A stretch of 64,000 nt of DNA from Candidatus Defluviilinea gracilis. Its GTDB lineage: Bacteria > Chloroflexota > Anaerolineae > Anaerolineales > Villigracilaceae. Positions 55,869 to 64,000 of this stretch are shown here, one piece after another (positions within the stretch are counted from its first letter, which is position 1; every line of letters starts with the position of its first letter). Both the position numbers and the translations under genes were made by a program. The notes under the pieces are model-generated. The model was not told the DNA's origin and searched no databases. It saw nothing but the letters and a program-made list of their open reading frames with translations. The stretch spans positions 62,001 to 126,000 of the forward strand of contig JADJWS010000005.1 of NCBI GenBank assembly GCA_016716235.1. The letters are read 5' to 3'.

Positions 55869-57914
55869 TCATTTTGGTCGCTCGTATTGTAGCAATTGTT
55901 TTCCGCCGTAGGAAACGCTGGTGGGATGCAAATATTCGTTGAATTGCCCCTCATAGGGTTGGCGGTCGAGGATGCCGGGGTTTGCCAGCACATAATCCAA
56001 GCCGAGGCTGGCGAGATATTCGCCCGCTGTGCCGTTTTGCAAATGCTCGAAGTATTCGGGGCTGTTGATCAACCCGTCCATGTTGAGGATGGCGCGGTCT
56101 TGAATGAAGTAGCCGACATTGCCGCCGCCCGTGAAGCCGATGAGACTGCCCGGCTCGGTATTCGCTTCGAGGAGCGTGGCGATCTCCATCATCGGCACAT
56201 CTGCTGACCAGCGGTTGTATTGCATCGTGAGTTTGATTCCCGCCCAATAGATTTGTCCCATAAAGTAGCCGAAGAGCAACGTGATGACCCATGCGGTACG
56301 GTGAATATGTTTGATCCTTCTCACAAGCGCGAGTAACATGCCCAAAGCAAGACCGATGACCAGAACCGCGCCGATGCGTTGCGTGATCCAATACCATTCT
56401 TTGAAAGCGGAGTAGCCGCTGGAGTGATAGTAGAGAGTCTGCAATACCGAGCCGCAGGCGATGGGAATAAAACTCAGGTGAATCAACGCCGTTCTGCTTT
56501 TTTCTTTGTTGAGAAACAGAAACAGGAAAAAGACGATGAAAGCGGCGACCAGCGCATACCAATAATAGATTTCGATCTCGGCGGTGCGATTTGAGAATCG
56601 CTGGACGAAATTTCCGAGGGTGTTCGTGAGCGGAGTCCACGCGAGTCCGTCGCCCTGAAAGTTGATGCCGAAGAAATCGAAGGGACTGCGCGTCGCGCCG
56701 CCGTACACGCGCGCGGGGAACGATCCCCACCAGCGTTTGATCTGTCCGCTGACAGGGGAGAATGATCCGACGGCGAGTTTGTTCCAGAGCATGTAAACGC
56801 CGAGCAAGCCGAAGACAACGCCGAAATATGCAAAGCCGTCTTTCATCCATGCTTGCCAATTTTGTTTGAGTTCAGAAAGCGGATTCACTGTATCGTTGCT
56901 TGTTTCATTTTTCGCGCGGAGAAGTGTGTACGCGAGTCGCGGAATGCCGAAGAAGAGGATCGTGAATCCAAAGTCGAGCAGGATGACGGAGCGGGGGAAT
57001 CCGCTGGCGGAGGGAACCGCAAGCATGAGAATGCCGACGAGGGCGGACCCAGCCGCAGTCGAGAGAAAGAGGCGAAGCGTCCACTTGCGAACATCTGCCA
57101 GAGTGTGTTTGTCGCACAAGCCGAAGAAAAACGTCAGCGGAATTTTGATCATCAACGCAAGCGCCGCCATGACGACTGCGGCGTTCGAGTAGTCGTAATA
57201 TTCGGGCAGACTCAATCGGAGGAGGAAGGCGAGGAACACGGACGCGGCGGCGGCTGTGATGTCGAGCGGAAGAAAATAGCGGAGCGGATGAGCGCGAAAG
57301 GCGACCCAAAGCCCGGCGAGCGCGACGAAGAAAACCAGATCGAGCCTGCTGAAAATTGTCAACGCGCCGATCAGCCCAAGTGTGACAATTTGTTTTGTTG
57401 TTCCTTGTTGATCTCGAAGATTAGTTTCAAATTCATAAAGTTTGTATAGCAAAAGGGCGACGAAGAATGCCGCGATGCCTGATTCGAGTCCTTGTTGATA
57501 GATGTTGGTGAGGACGTCGAAACTGAACACCCAAAACAACGCGGCAAACGCGCCGACGGCTGGCGCGAAGACTTTGCCTAGCAAGCGATAGAAAAGGATC
57601 GCGGTCGAAACTTGCAACGCGCTCATCACAAGCAGGAGGACGCGGAGGGGGAGGACAAGATCGAACCTTGCCAATGAAAAAATTGGAATACAAATTAACA
57701 TCCACAACGGATGATAGCCATTCGTCTTGTTGATGCCGTCAAACGTGGAGCCGTGTCCCTCGCTGATGTTTTGCGCCACTTTGAAGTAGTAATAGGCGTC
57801 GTCGCGCGTGAACCAACGCAGTGAAAAATTCTGCGCGTCGGAGAGCGCGGCATAGACGCTGATGGACATGACGACGATGACTAAAACAATTTCAAACCAG
57901 TGGCGTTTAATCAT
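55869..57914 (-). CDS. GT-C-type membrane glycosyltransferase-like protein
   Basis: The 681-aa polytopic protein has about twelve hydrophobic segments and the first periplasmic loop FTRDDAYYYFKVAQNISEGH, which places acidic residues as in GT-C enzymes (ArnT/PMT-like). KTNGYHPLWMLICIP follows. The C-terminal region after residue 590 is soluble. Such proteins use lipid-phosphate sugars to modify lipids or proteins. The start at 57914 is chosen because upstream codons lie in an intergenic repeat. Donor and acceptor are unknown. Confidence 0.8.
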   Translation of the reverse strand: MIKRHWFEIVLVIVVMSISVYAALSDAQNFSLRWFTRDDAYYYFKVAQNISEGHGSTFDGINKTNGYHPLWMLICIPIFSLARFDLVLPLRVLLLVMSALQVSTAILFYRLLGKVFAPAVGAFAALFWVFSFDVLTNIYQQGLESGIAAFFVALLLYKLYEFETNLRDQQGTTKQIVTLGLIGALTIFSRLDLVFFVALAGLWVAFRAHPLRYFLPLDITAAAASVFLAFLLRLSLPEYYDYSNAAVVMAALALMIKIPLTFFFGLCDKHTLADVRKWTLRLFLSTAAGSALVGILMLAVPSASGFPRSVILLDFGFTILFFGIPRLAYTLLRAKNETSNDTVNPLSELKQNWQAWMKDGFAYFGVVFGLLGVYMLWNKLAVGSFSPVSGQIKRWWGSFPARVYGGATRSPFDFFGINFQGDGLAWTPLTNTLGNFVQRFSNRTAEIEIYYWYALVAAFIVFFLFLFLNKEKSRTALIHLSFIPIACGSVLQTLYYHSSGYSAFKEWYWITQRIGAVLVIGLALGMLLALVRRIKHIHRTAWVITLLFGYFMGQIYWAGIKLTMQYNRWSADVPMMEIATLLEANTEPGSLIGFTGGGNVGYFIQDRAILNMDGLINSPEYFEHLQNGTAGEYLASLGLDYVLANPGILDRQPYEGQFNEYLHPTSVSYGGKQLLQYERPK

Positions 57915-57933
57915 TTTTGTGGAAAATTTTTTA

Positions 57934-57970
57934 AACACGAAGGGCACAAAGGACACAAAGGAATTAACAA
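57934..57970. repeat. Intergenic CACGAAGGGCACAAAGG repeat arm
   Basis: AACACGAAGGGCACAAAGGACACAAAGG, related to 46167-46251. It lies between two same-strand genes; no gene signal. Confidence 0.6.
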
Positions 57971-57976
57971 GGAAAG

Positions 57977-59026
57977 TCATGGGATGTCCAACGTGATCTT
58001 GCCGAAGTTTTCGTTTTTCCATAATCGTTCTTGCGCGAGGGCGGCTTCTTTGAGCGGGAAGGTTTTGTCCATCACGGGTTTGAGTTTGCCCGCGACGATC
58101 AGATCCATCACTTCGTTGAACTCGGCAATCGTGCTCATCGTCGAACCGAGGATGCTGAGGTGTTTGGCGAACAGGTAGCGATTGTCAATTTCAAATTTTG
58201 GCGAGCCGCTGTTGCCGACGGTGAGCAATCGTCCGCCTTTGCGGAGCGCGCGCAGACTCATCATGAAGGTCGCGCCGACGTTGTCTACAACGGCATCCAC
58301 GCCGCGTTTATTCGTGGCGAGGTAAACCGCTTTCGACCAATCCTCTTCTTTTGAGCGGTCAATCAAAACATCCGCGCCGATGGATTCTGCCATCTCAAGT
58401 TTCTTTGAATTAGAGCCAACGACAATCACCTTCGCGCCGAGATATTTTGCAATCTGGATGCTCGCCGTATTCACCCCGCCTCCCGCGCCGACGATGAGGA
58501 TTGTTTCGCCGTTTTGAATCTTCCCGCGAGTACCTAGTGAATGCCACGCGGTTTGATAGACCAACGCGGACGCAGCGGCTTGATGAAAATTGAATCCCTT
58601 CGGGAGTTTGTATAACTGTTTGATGGGAATGGAGATAAATTCCGCGTACGTGCCGCGCACGGTCTCGCCGAGCAGATGCCAGCGCAAGCACATGTTGTCT
58701 TTGCCCGCCAAACAAAATTCGCATTGCCCGCATCCGAGGTTCGCGTTGATGACGACTGAATCTCCAATCTCCAGTTCTCTATTCTCTATTCCTCTATTCT
58801 CTACTTCTCTAATCTCTTGCACTTCCCCCGCACCATCCGCGCCGTTGATGTGAGGCAACTCCAATTTCAAACCAGCCCAGCCATTGCGCACCATCACATC
58901 CATGCGGTTGAGCGACGCGGCGCGCAGACGGATCAACGCTTCGCCGGGCTTCGGTTCGGGCGTGGGAAAATCGGCATATTCCAAAACTTCCGGTCCCCCA
59001 TGCTGACGAAAAAGCGCTGCTTTCAT
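57977..59026 (-). CDS. Zinc-binding MDR-family dehydrogenase with repeat-derived insertion
   Basis: The 349-aa protein belongs to the medium-chain dehydrogenase/reductase family. It has a structural zinc lobe with four Cys in GCGQCEFCLAGKDNMC, the cofactor motif LIVGAGGGVNTASIQIAKYL near residue 170, and ends GKITLDIP. Residues about 69-88 (EIREVENRGIENRELEIGD) are low-complexity and encoded by a GAGAATAGAG-type repeat at 58760-58822. They lie near the position where normal members have a short loop, GEVVEVG. It probably reduces aldehydes or quinones using NADPH. The gene is followed by the GT-C gene on the same strand. Confidence 0.85.
   Translation of the reverse strand: MKAALFRQHGGPEVLEYADFPTPEPKPGEALIRLRAASLNRMDVMVRNGWAGLKLELPHINGADGAGEVQEIREVENRGIENRELEIGDSVVINANLGCGQCEFCLAGKDNMCLRWHLLGETVRGTYAEFISIPIKQLYKLPKGFNFHQAAASALVYQTAWHSLGTRGKIQNGETILIVGAGGGVNTASIQIAKYLGAKVIVVGSNSKKLEMAESIGADVLIDRSKEEDWSKAVYLATNKRGVDAVVDNVGATFMMSLRALRKGGRLLTVGNSGSPKFEIDNRYLFAKHLSILGSTMSTIAEFNEVMDLIVAGKLKPVMDKTFPLKEAALAQERLWKNENFGKITLDIP
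58760..58822. repeat. GAGAATAGAG low-complexity unit inside a coding region
   Basis: CTCTATTCTCTATTCCTCTATTCTCTACTTC (shown in part) is a degenerate tandem of a 7-9 bp unit. In frame it encodes the extra loop of the MDR enzyme. Similar low-complexity strings otherwise lie between genes, for example at 18095-18160. Confidence 0.7.
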
Positions 59027-59046
59027 CAGGCTACCTTGCGCTCTTA

Positions 59047-59128
59047 AAATTAGGACGCTGATACACGCTGATTGCGCAGATTTTTCTTTTTGAATCAGCG
59101 GAGTCAGCGTTTATCTGCGTCCATATTA
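59047..59128. repeat. Intergenic inverted repeat, GGACGCTGAT/CAGCGTTT type
   Basis: GGACGCTGATACACGCTGATTGC and CGGAGTCAGCGTTTATCTGCGTCC form an imperfect palindrome between the acyl-CoA dehydrogenase stop and the MDR gene start. Copies at 6001-6078 and 22868-22903 are related. Confidence 0.6.
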
Positions 59129-59162
59129 TTTTGGTCCTAACGATCAAATCTTTCATCGCGCT

Positions 59163-60332
59163 CTACTTCAATCCCAGTTCACTGCGCGAAATGACGAGCC
59201 GCTGGATCTCGCTCGTGCCTTCGTAAATTTCTGTGATCTTCGCGTCGCGGAAATAACGCTCGACCGGCAACTCTTTGCTGTAACCCATGCCGCCGTGAAT
59301 TTGCACGGCTTGATGCGTCACGTACATCGCGGTTTCGCTTGCGAATAATTTTGCCATCGAGGCTTCCAGCGAATATCGACCGCCGTCTTTTTTAGATTTT
59401 TCTTTTGCCATCGCCGCATTGTAAATGAGCAGGCGAGACGCTTCGATGCGCGTCTTCATGTCCGCAATTTTAAATCCCGTCCCCTGGAATTGACCGATCG
59501 GCTGACCGAACGCTTCGCGCGTGACGGCGTACTGTCTCGCCGCTTCGTAAGCCGCTTCGGCGATCCCAAGCGCTTGCGTCGCGATCCCAATGCGACCCGC
59601 GTCCAGCACGGTCATGGCGATCTTGAATCCCTCGCCTTCTTTGCCCAACAAATTCTCGGCAGGGACGCGGCAATCTTCAAAGATCAATTCGCTCGTCGCG
59701 GAGGCGCGGATGCCGAGTTTCGGTTCTTTCTTTCCGCGTATCAGTCCGGGCGTATTGCCTTCCACTAGAAATGCGCTCACGCCTTTTTGTTTCTTCGTAG
59801 GGTCGGTCATCATAAAGACGACAAAATAATCTGCCACCGGTCCGCTCGTGACCCACGACTTGCGGCCGTTCAAGATGTAGTGGTCGCCGTCGCGGACCGC
59901 GCGCGATTTCATCGTTCCCGCGTCCGATCCGCTTTGAGGTTCGGTGAGCGAATACCCGCCGATGGATTTTCCCGAAGCGATGGGAGTCACAAATTTTTTC
60001 TTCTGTTCCTCCGTGCCGAACTTCATGATGCCGTGACAATACAATGAGTTGTTGACCGACATGATCACGCCGTGCGAGGCATCCGCTTTGCAGATCTCTT
60101 CGAGGGCAAGCACATAGGCGAGCGTGTCCATGCCTGCGCCGCCGTAGGCTTCTGGAATTTCCAAGCCCATGAATCCCAATGCGCCCATTTTTTTGATGGT
60201 CTCGCGCGGGAATTCGCCGCTCTCGTCGAACTCCGCCGCAACAGGGAGTATCTCTTTTTGGGCGAAATCGCGCGCCGCGTTTTGAATCATCTTATGCTCG
60301 TCGCTGAGCGAGAACATGGCAAGGTCGGTCAT
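59163..60332 (-). CDS. Acyl-CoA dehydrogenase (short/medium-chain type)
   Basis: The 389-aa FAD enzyme keeps all family motifs: GYSLTEPQSGSDAGTMKSRA in the flavin domain, LNGRKSWVTSGPVADYFVVF, HGGMGYSKELPVERYFRDA, and the catalytic Glu in ITEIYEGTSEIQRLVIS. It should oxidise short or branched acyl-CoA. A -10 box TATAAT (60366-60361) and GGAGG support the start. It is not in the beta-oxidation cluster at 14-22 kb, so it serves another substrate or pathway, possibly branched-chain amino acid breakdown leading to propionyl-CoA for the carboxylase. Neighbouring genes give no further clue. Confidence 0.95.
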   Translation of the reverse strand: MTDLAMFSLSDEHKMIQNAARDFAQKEILPVAAEFDESGEFPRETIKKMGALGFMGLEIPEAYGGAGMDTLAYVLALEEICKADASHGVIMSVNNSLYCHGIMKFGTEEQKKKFVTPIASGKSIGGYSLTEPQSGSDAGTMKSRAVRDGDHYILNGRKSWVTSGPVADYFVVFMMTDPTKKQKGVSAFLVEGNTPGLIRGKKEPKLGIRASATSELIFEDCRVPAENLLGKEGEGFKIAMTVLDAGRIGIATQALGIAEAAYEAARQYAVTREAFGQPIGQFQGTGFKIADMKTRIEASRLLIYNAAMAKEKSKKDGGRYSLEASMAKLFASETAMYVTHQAVQIHGGMGYSKELPVERYFRDAKITEIYEGTSEIQRLVISRSELGLK

Positions 60333-60455
60333 GGAGCCTCCAGTAGAGATTATTGCCTTGATTATACCCGCTGGACTTGCATTGCTTATTGCTCTGAATG
60401 GTGAAAGGCGGCGTCGTCCGCGTATCTTTGCCAGAATCGAATCTGCGCGCCGGCG

Positions 60456-62867
60456 TTACTTCGGGCTGTACAAGAATCGATAGGCGTTGTAGATCTCGTA
60501 AATCAAACGGATGTAATTTCTCGTCTCTTCAAAGCGCGTCACCTCGAGGAAAAGGTCTGGATCGTCACCGGCAAGTTGCTTCCAGGCGAGGGCGTTGCCG
60601 GGTCCGCCGTTGTAAGCGGCGAGCGCGGCGTAATAATTGCCGCCTAGCAACCCTTTATTTTTTTCGAGATAATACACCCCATAGCGGACGCTGACATTCG
60701 GGCGGTATAAATCCTGTTCGTCATAGTTGGGGGGCCACGCAAGTTCGCCGGCGATCTGAGCGCCGGTTGGGGCGACGATCTGCATTAGGCCGTGCGCGCC
60801 CGCATTGGACTTGACGAACCCTTCAAACAGACTTTCCTGCCGAATCACGCTGTAGATGAACACAGGGTCGAACCCGAAGTTTTGCGATTCTGTCATCACC
60901 AGGTCGCGGTAATAGAACCCATAGCGGATGCGGTTGAAATACGGCGGCGCGGCTAATGAAGCGGATTGGCTCTCCAGCCCAGCCAGCGACAGCACCTGGC
61001 GCGCCGCAAAGATAGCGGAACGATATAACCCGATCTCAAGGAGATGATTGGCGAGGCGGAAGCTATCCACCGCGTTATTGCTGACCGATTCGCGCAATGC
61101 CTCAAATTCCAGCCGCGCTTCGTCGTACATGCCGAGTTCCCATAATTCTGTGCCGCGCACGAAGCGCGGATCGTTGGCGAGGGCGTCGGGACCGGCGAAA
61201 TCCGTTTCGGCAGGCAGGTTGAAGGTGATGCGCATCCAGGCTTCGGCATTCTTTCGCTCCACTGCAAGATCAGGTTCAATGATCGTGACCGATTTGCTAA
61301 ACGGAGAGTCTCCCAAGATTAGGTCGCTCGCGCGGATGCTGTAATAACCGGTCGAATCGATCGCTTGCGCCTGTTGCCACGCCTCTCGCGCCGCCGTGTC
61401 GTCGCCAAGTTGTTGTTGCGTTTTGCCAACCCAGAGAAGCGCGCGGGCGCGGTCTTCTGGCAGGGTGGCGAGCAACAGTCCGCGTTGAAACACGATCAGC
61501 GCGCCGGGCAAGTCTCCGAGGCGATAACGGGTGATGCCGGCAAAATGCAACGCGTCTGACACGTGCTCGCTGGCGGAATATTCGTTTGCAACCCGTTCCC
61601 AGATTTGCGCCGCTTCATCCAGCCGGTTATCGCGTTCGGTCACGCGCGCCGCGGTCATGAGGAAGGAGGGCGATTGACTGGAATTGGGAACTGCGGCGAC
61701 AAAGTCGAGCAGGGTTTTTGCGCCAGCCTGATAGTCTCCTTGCGCCGCCCATTCCAAAAAGGATTTATCTTCCCAGGCTTCGGTCCAGCGAGGGTGCGAT
61801 GGGTAGGATTTGATGAACGCGTCCAGCGCGTCGATGGCTTCCTGGTTCCGTTGCAGGTCTCGCAAGGTGAGGGCGCGGTAATAGGAGGCGGTGCCGTCGT
61901 GAGTTGGGTTGGCTTTGATATACCGGTCGAAGGCGACCAGCGCCACATCGTATGCCCCGGCGAAATAGTCCACCAAGCCGCGATCGAGATCGTTTACGGG
62001 GACGTTTGCGTCTACAAGTTTGACCAGCGACAGGTATGAGTAGATCGAGAGGGGGTAATTTTCAACCGTGTGGAGATAGCGAGTGTATGCCGCGTCGGTT
62101 TGACCGAGGGCGAGGTGGGCGTTGCCAGCCAGATGATCGATTTGGGCTTTGACAAAATCGTTTGTGGTCGAATTGGCGATCTGGTCGTATAAGGCGAGGG
62201 CGCCGGCGTAATCGCCGAAGTCTGCGCGGGCTTGCGCAATTTTGAGTTGGAGAGTCAAGCCTCCATCGAGGCGCGAAGCGTTTAGCGCGGAGGTGTACGC
62301 GTTGATGGCGCCGGTGTAATCCTTGATTTCGATGAGCGCGTCGCCGCGGTATTCCTGCGCGTACGCATCCAGCACGCCGGGGACGCGCGTCGAATACATG
62401 TTGTAGGCGTTGGCAGATTCCTGAAATCGTCCAAGTCCGTAGTAGGCTTGTCCCATCAGAAAATATGCCCGGGCGGAATAGGTCGATTCGGGGTATTCGG
62501 TGGTCAGCGTTGTGAGTTTTTCGATGGCGGGTTCAAAGCGTCCGTCGGTGAGTTCGACGCGACCCAGCCCCCACAGCGCGGCGGCTTTGATATCTTTGTC
62601 GGATGTATCGTTATACGCGCTGAGGTAATGTTGTCGCGCCGCGTCAAAATCTCCGTAAAAAAGGGCTTTGTCGCCGGCGTCGATCCGCACAACGGGGACG
62701 GGCGTGGGGTAGGACGTTGATGTGATCGTTGGGCTGGGCGTGAGCGTTGGACCACCGGGCGTGATGGTGGGTGTCTCTGTGGCTACGATGATGGGGGTGG
62801 TCGATATTTGACATGCCAGCGTGAAGACGATGGCGCAGAGAAAAACGATTCTCAATCTGGATTTCAT
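60456..62867 (-). CDS. Lytic transglycosylase lipoprotein with TPR-like repeats
   Basis: The 803-aa protein has a lipoprotein signal (residues 1-19, TLAC with Cys19). A Thr/Pro-rich linker follows to about residue 60, then a long alpha-solenoid of TPR-like helices (residues 65-600), as in Slt70. The C-terminal SLT domain carries the catalytic Glu in IYSVIRQESLFEGF and the GLMQIVAPTG, YGVYYL and AAYNGGPGNALAW motifs. It should cleave peptidoglycan glycan strands. It lies six bases after the MOSC stop codon, so the two share a transcript. Confidence 0.92.
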   Translation of the reverse strand: MKSRLRIVFLCAIVFTLACQISTTPIIVATETPTITPGGPTLTPSPTITSTSYPTPVPVVRIDAGDKALFYGDFDAARQHYLSAYNDTSDKDIKAAALWGLGRVELTDGRFEPAIEKLTTLTTEYPESTYSARAYFLMGQAYYGLGRFQESANAYNMYSTRVPGVLDAYAQEYRGDALIEIKDYTGAINAYTSALNASRLDGGLTLQLKIAQARADFGDYAGALALYDQIANSTTNDFVKAQIDHLAGNAHLALGQTDAAYTRYLHTVENYPLSIYSYLSLVKLVDANVPVNDLDRGLVDYFAGAYDVALVAFDRYIKANPTHDGTASYYRALTLRDLQRNQEAIDALDAFIKSYPSHPRWTEAWEDKSFLEWAAQGDYQAGAKTLLDFVAAVPNSSQSPSFLMTAARVTERDNRLDEAAQIWERVANEYSASEHVSDALHFAGITRYRLGDLPGALIVFQRGLLLATLPEDRARALLWVGKTQQQLGDDTAAREAWQQAQAIDSTGYYSIRASDLILGDSPFSKSVTIIEPDLAVERKNAEAWMRITFNLPAETDFAGPDALANDPRFVRGTELWELGMYDEARLEFEALRESVSNNAVDSFRLANHLLEIGLYRSAIFAARQVLSLAGLESQSASLAAPPYFNRIRYGFYYRDLVMTESQNFGFDPVFIYSVIRQESLFEGFVKSNAGAHGLMQIVAPTGAQIAGELAWPPNYDEQDLYRPNVSVRYGVYYLEKNKGLLGGNYYAALAAYNGGPGNALAWKQLAGDDPDLFLEVTRFEETRNYIRLIYEIYNAYRFLYSPK

Positions 62868-62873
62868 GAATGT

Positions 62874-63686
62874 TTATTGGTTGGTAGAGGTGGCGACGAT
62901 CTCCACGCTCATTCCCAATTCGAGCCTGCCTTCGTTGAGGGGAATGACGTTCTGCCCAAAAATCGCGCCGAGCGCGTGCTTGCGATACTTTCCAAGAGTC
63001 TTGAGCGGCTCTTTCTTCCGTTCGAGCGTTTCTTTGTCTATTGTCGTCACTTCACACCGCGCGCACGGCTTGACGATGGCAAACTTAACGTCGCCGATCT
63101 GGATTTGGTTCCACGTATCTTCGGCGAATGGTTCGCATCCCCTGACGACAATGTTTGGGCGAAAGCGATTCATGGGGAGCGGAGTGTCGAGCCTTGTGTT
63201 TAGGTCTTGCAGTGATTCTTCGGAGATGATCAGGATCGGATACCCATCTGCAAAGCCAGTGTGGTCGTCTTCGTTGACCGCGTATTCCTGGCTGACCAAT
63301 CTTTTGAAGCCATCGGCGATGTGAACCAGCCGCACGGAGATACCAAGAAAATCAGATAACCATTCCACCGCTTCTTCGCCTTGGTCAATGGCTTGGACTC
63401 CTTGGCTCTTCCAAATATTGACGGGCCATGAATGTCCCGATGTGCGGATTCCGATTTGGATCGAATCCATGTTTGGCGCGGAGAGGGTGAGGACGCCGTC
63501 TTTCCGCACCGGTGTGATCAATGCCAGTTTGGCGATCTGTCGTTGCGTGAGAAATTCACCTTCGGGTGTGACGACCATCAAGCGACGGTCTAAGGCAAGC
63601 CCCATGCGTTCGACGTTCCATGCTTCCACTTCATGTCCGCGGCAGGCTTTGACAGGGTAGTAGATGAGGGAGGAGAGTGTGATCAT
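62874..63686 (-). CDS. MOSC-domain protein (MARC-like)
   Basis: The 270-aa protein has an N-terminal beta-barrel MOSC_N region (LIYYPVKACRGHEVEAWNVE, GLALDRRLMVV) and a C-terminal MOSC domain with FRPNIVVRGCEPFAEDTW and the cofactor cysteine in KPCARCEVTT. This matches mitochondrial amidoxime-reducing-component relatives, which use molybdenum cofactor to reduce N-oxygenated compounds. No electron partner is seen nearby. Translation of the downstream transglycosylase follows within six bases. Confidence 0.93.
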   Translation of the reverse strand: MITLSSLIYYPVKACRGHEVEAWNVERMGLALDRRLMVVTPEGEFLTQRQIAKLALITPVRKDGVLTLSAPNMDSIQIGIRTSGHSWPVNIWKSQGVQAIDQGEEAVEWLSDFLGISVRLVHIADGFKRLVSQEYAVNEDDHTGFADGYPILIISEESLQDLNTRLDTPLPMNRFRPNIVVRGCEPFAEDTWNQIQIGDVKFAIVKPCARCEVTTIDKETLERKKEPLKTLGKYRKHALGAIFGQNVIPLNEGRLELGMSVEIVATSTNQ

Positions 63687-63701
63687 AGTGTTTGGCGATT
63701 A

Positions 63702-63755
63702 AGCCACAGAGAACACTGAGCCCATTGAGAAAAACTCAAAATCTCTCTGTGGCAA
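63702..63755. repeat. Intergenic CACAGAG-type inverted repeat
   Basis: AGCCACAGAGAACACTGAG and AAAATCTCTCTGTGGC form an imperfect palindrome between the MOSC gene start and the next gene's end. Confidence 0.65.
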
Positions 63756-63757
63756 AA

Positions 63758-64000
63758 TTAAATTGCTCCTGTTATTTGTTCATAAACCAGTTTTGAAATG
63801 TTCGCCATGCAATCGTGCGCTTTGTCTCCGTTGTCTTCCGGGAAACCGCGCGTCATGATCGAGATCGCATACGGCTTTCGATTCGCAGGGAAGACGATGC
63901 CTGTGTCGTGATAAAAATCGTCGCTCCAGCCTGTTTTGTGGGCAACACGTGTTCCTGTTGGAAGCAGGTGCGGGATGCTTTCAATGAATTCCTGCCCAAG
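63758..64000 (-). CDS. Serine hydrolase of the class A beta-lactamase fold, C-terminal part (partial)
   Basis: The last 80 codons are visible. They show VAHKTGWSDDFYHDTGIVF, with the KTG triad of class A beta-lactamase/penicillin-binding folds, then PYAISIMTRGF and an alpha-helical end. The Ser-x-x-Lys nucleophile would be upstream, outside the window. Function could be beta-lactam hydrolysis or a DD-peptidase-like esterase; the visible part cannot decide. Confidence 0.8.
   Translation of the reverse strand, partial: LGQEFIESIPHLLPTGTRVAHKTGWSDDFYHDTGIVFPANRKPYAISIMTRGFPEDNGDKAHDCMANISKLVYEQITGAI

Noticed and set aside
1..64000. tRNA or rRNA genes
   Set aside because: No cloverleaf with a GTTCGA-type T-loop and acceptor stem, and no rRNA-like sequence, was found on inspection. 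Short hits near 43013 (GGTTCGATTCG) lie in a coding context without a paired stem.

Overview
The window reads as one contiguous stretch of a mesophilic bacterial chromosome, most likely from the class Anaerolineae of the Chloroflexota. This is inferred from the overall gene mix, moderate-high GC, the many palindromic intergenic repeats and the frequent -10 boxes sitting directly in front of start codons. No rRNA, tRNA or CRISPR array was seen. Most genes are ordinary chromosomal genes. The accessory features are two insertion sequences, a toxin-antitoxin insertion and an apparent integron cassette cluster.

Layout. 1-5.5 kb: end of a sugar ABC importer operon (two permeases), a MtaA/UroD-fold protein and a SIS-domain amino-sugar isomerase, then two tandem ATP-grasp proteins. 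5.5-12.8 kb: ankyrin protein, a membrane-linked alpha/beta hydrolase, a spermidine-synthase-fold membrane protein, an AT-rich orphan membrane gene beside an attC-like relic, hemolysin III, a methyltransferase, and YtxH and other small membrane proteins. 12.9-22.6 kb: an SDR facing a TetR regulator, which heads a lipid beta-oxidation cluster (MBL hydrolase, two acyl-CoA dehydrogenases, fused HCDH/enoyl-CoA hydratase, thiolase, SCP2). 23.2-28.5 kb: LmbE-type deacetylase, then an operon of Yip1 protein, ABC ATPase, secreted CARDB-like protein and MacB/FtsX-type permease. 28.5-29.7 kb: a decayed ISAs1-family element with inverted repeats and an 8-bp target duplication.

29.8-43.3 kb: VOC protein, beta-propeller membrane protein pair, GT4 glycosyltransferase, GH18 chitinase lipoprotein, thioesterase, response regulator, GAF-HD-GYP protein, ADP-ribosylglycohydrolase, a BrnTA toxin-antitoxin pair lying between duplicated copies of a gene 3' end, and a CoxE-like VWA/MoxR ATPase operon. 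43.4-44.6 kb: an IS110 element inserted inside a dispersed repeat. 44.7-47.9 kb: GT4 glycosyltransferase, small zinc protein, radical SAM/SPASM protein, VOC protein. 47.9-49.9 kb: two attC-like sites (about 130 bp each) delimit two putative integron cassettes oriented leftwards, with a promoter and attI-like junction at the right edge and no integrase in the window. 49.9-64 kb: truncated EamA fragment, emfourin-like inhibitor with protealysin-type M4 protease, a biotin-dependent acyl-CoA carboxylase (BCCP, BC, CT), GT-C membrane protein, MDR oxidoreductase, acyl-CoA dehydrogenase, lytic transglycosylase lipoprotein, MOSC protein and the end of a serine beta-lactamase-fold hydrolase.

Functionally, the beta-oxidation cluster, the third acyl-CoA dehydrogenase and the acyl-CoA carboxylase together suggest growth on fatty or branched-chain acids with carboxylation of propionyl-CoA. 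The chitinase, sugar importer and SIS isomerase are compatible with amino-sugar use. These links are inference from context. The most unusual features are the cassette cluster, repeat units carried in frame inside two genes, the recurrent leaderless-type promoters, and the duplication flanking BrnTA.
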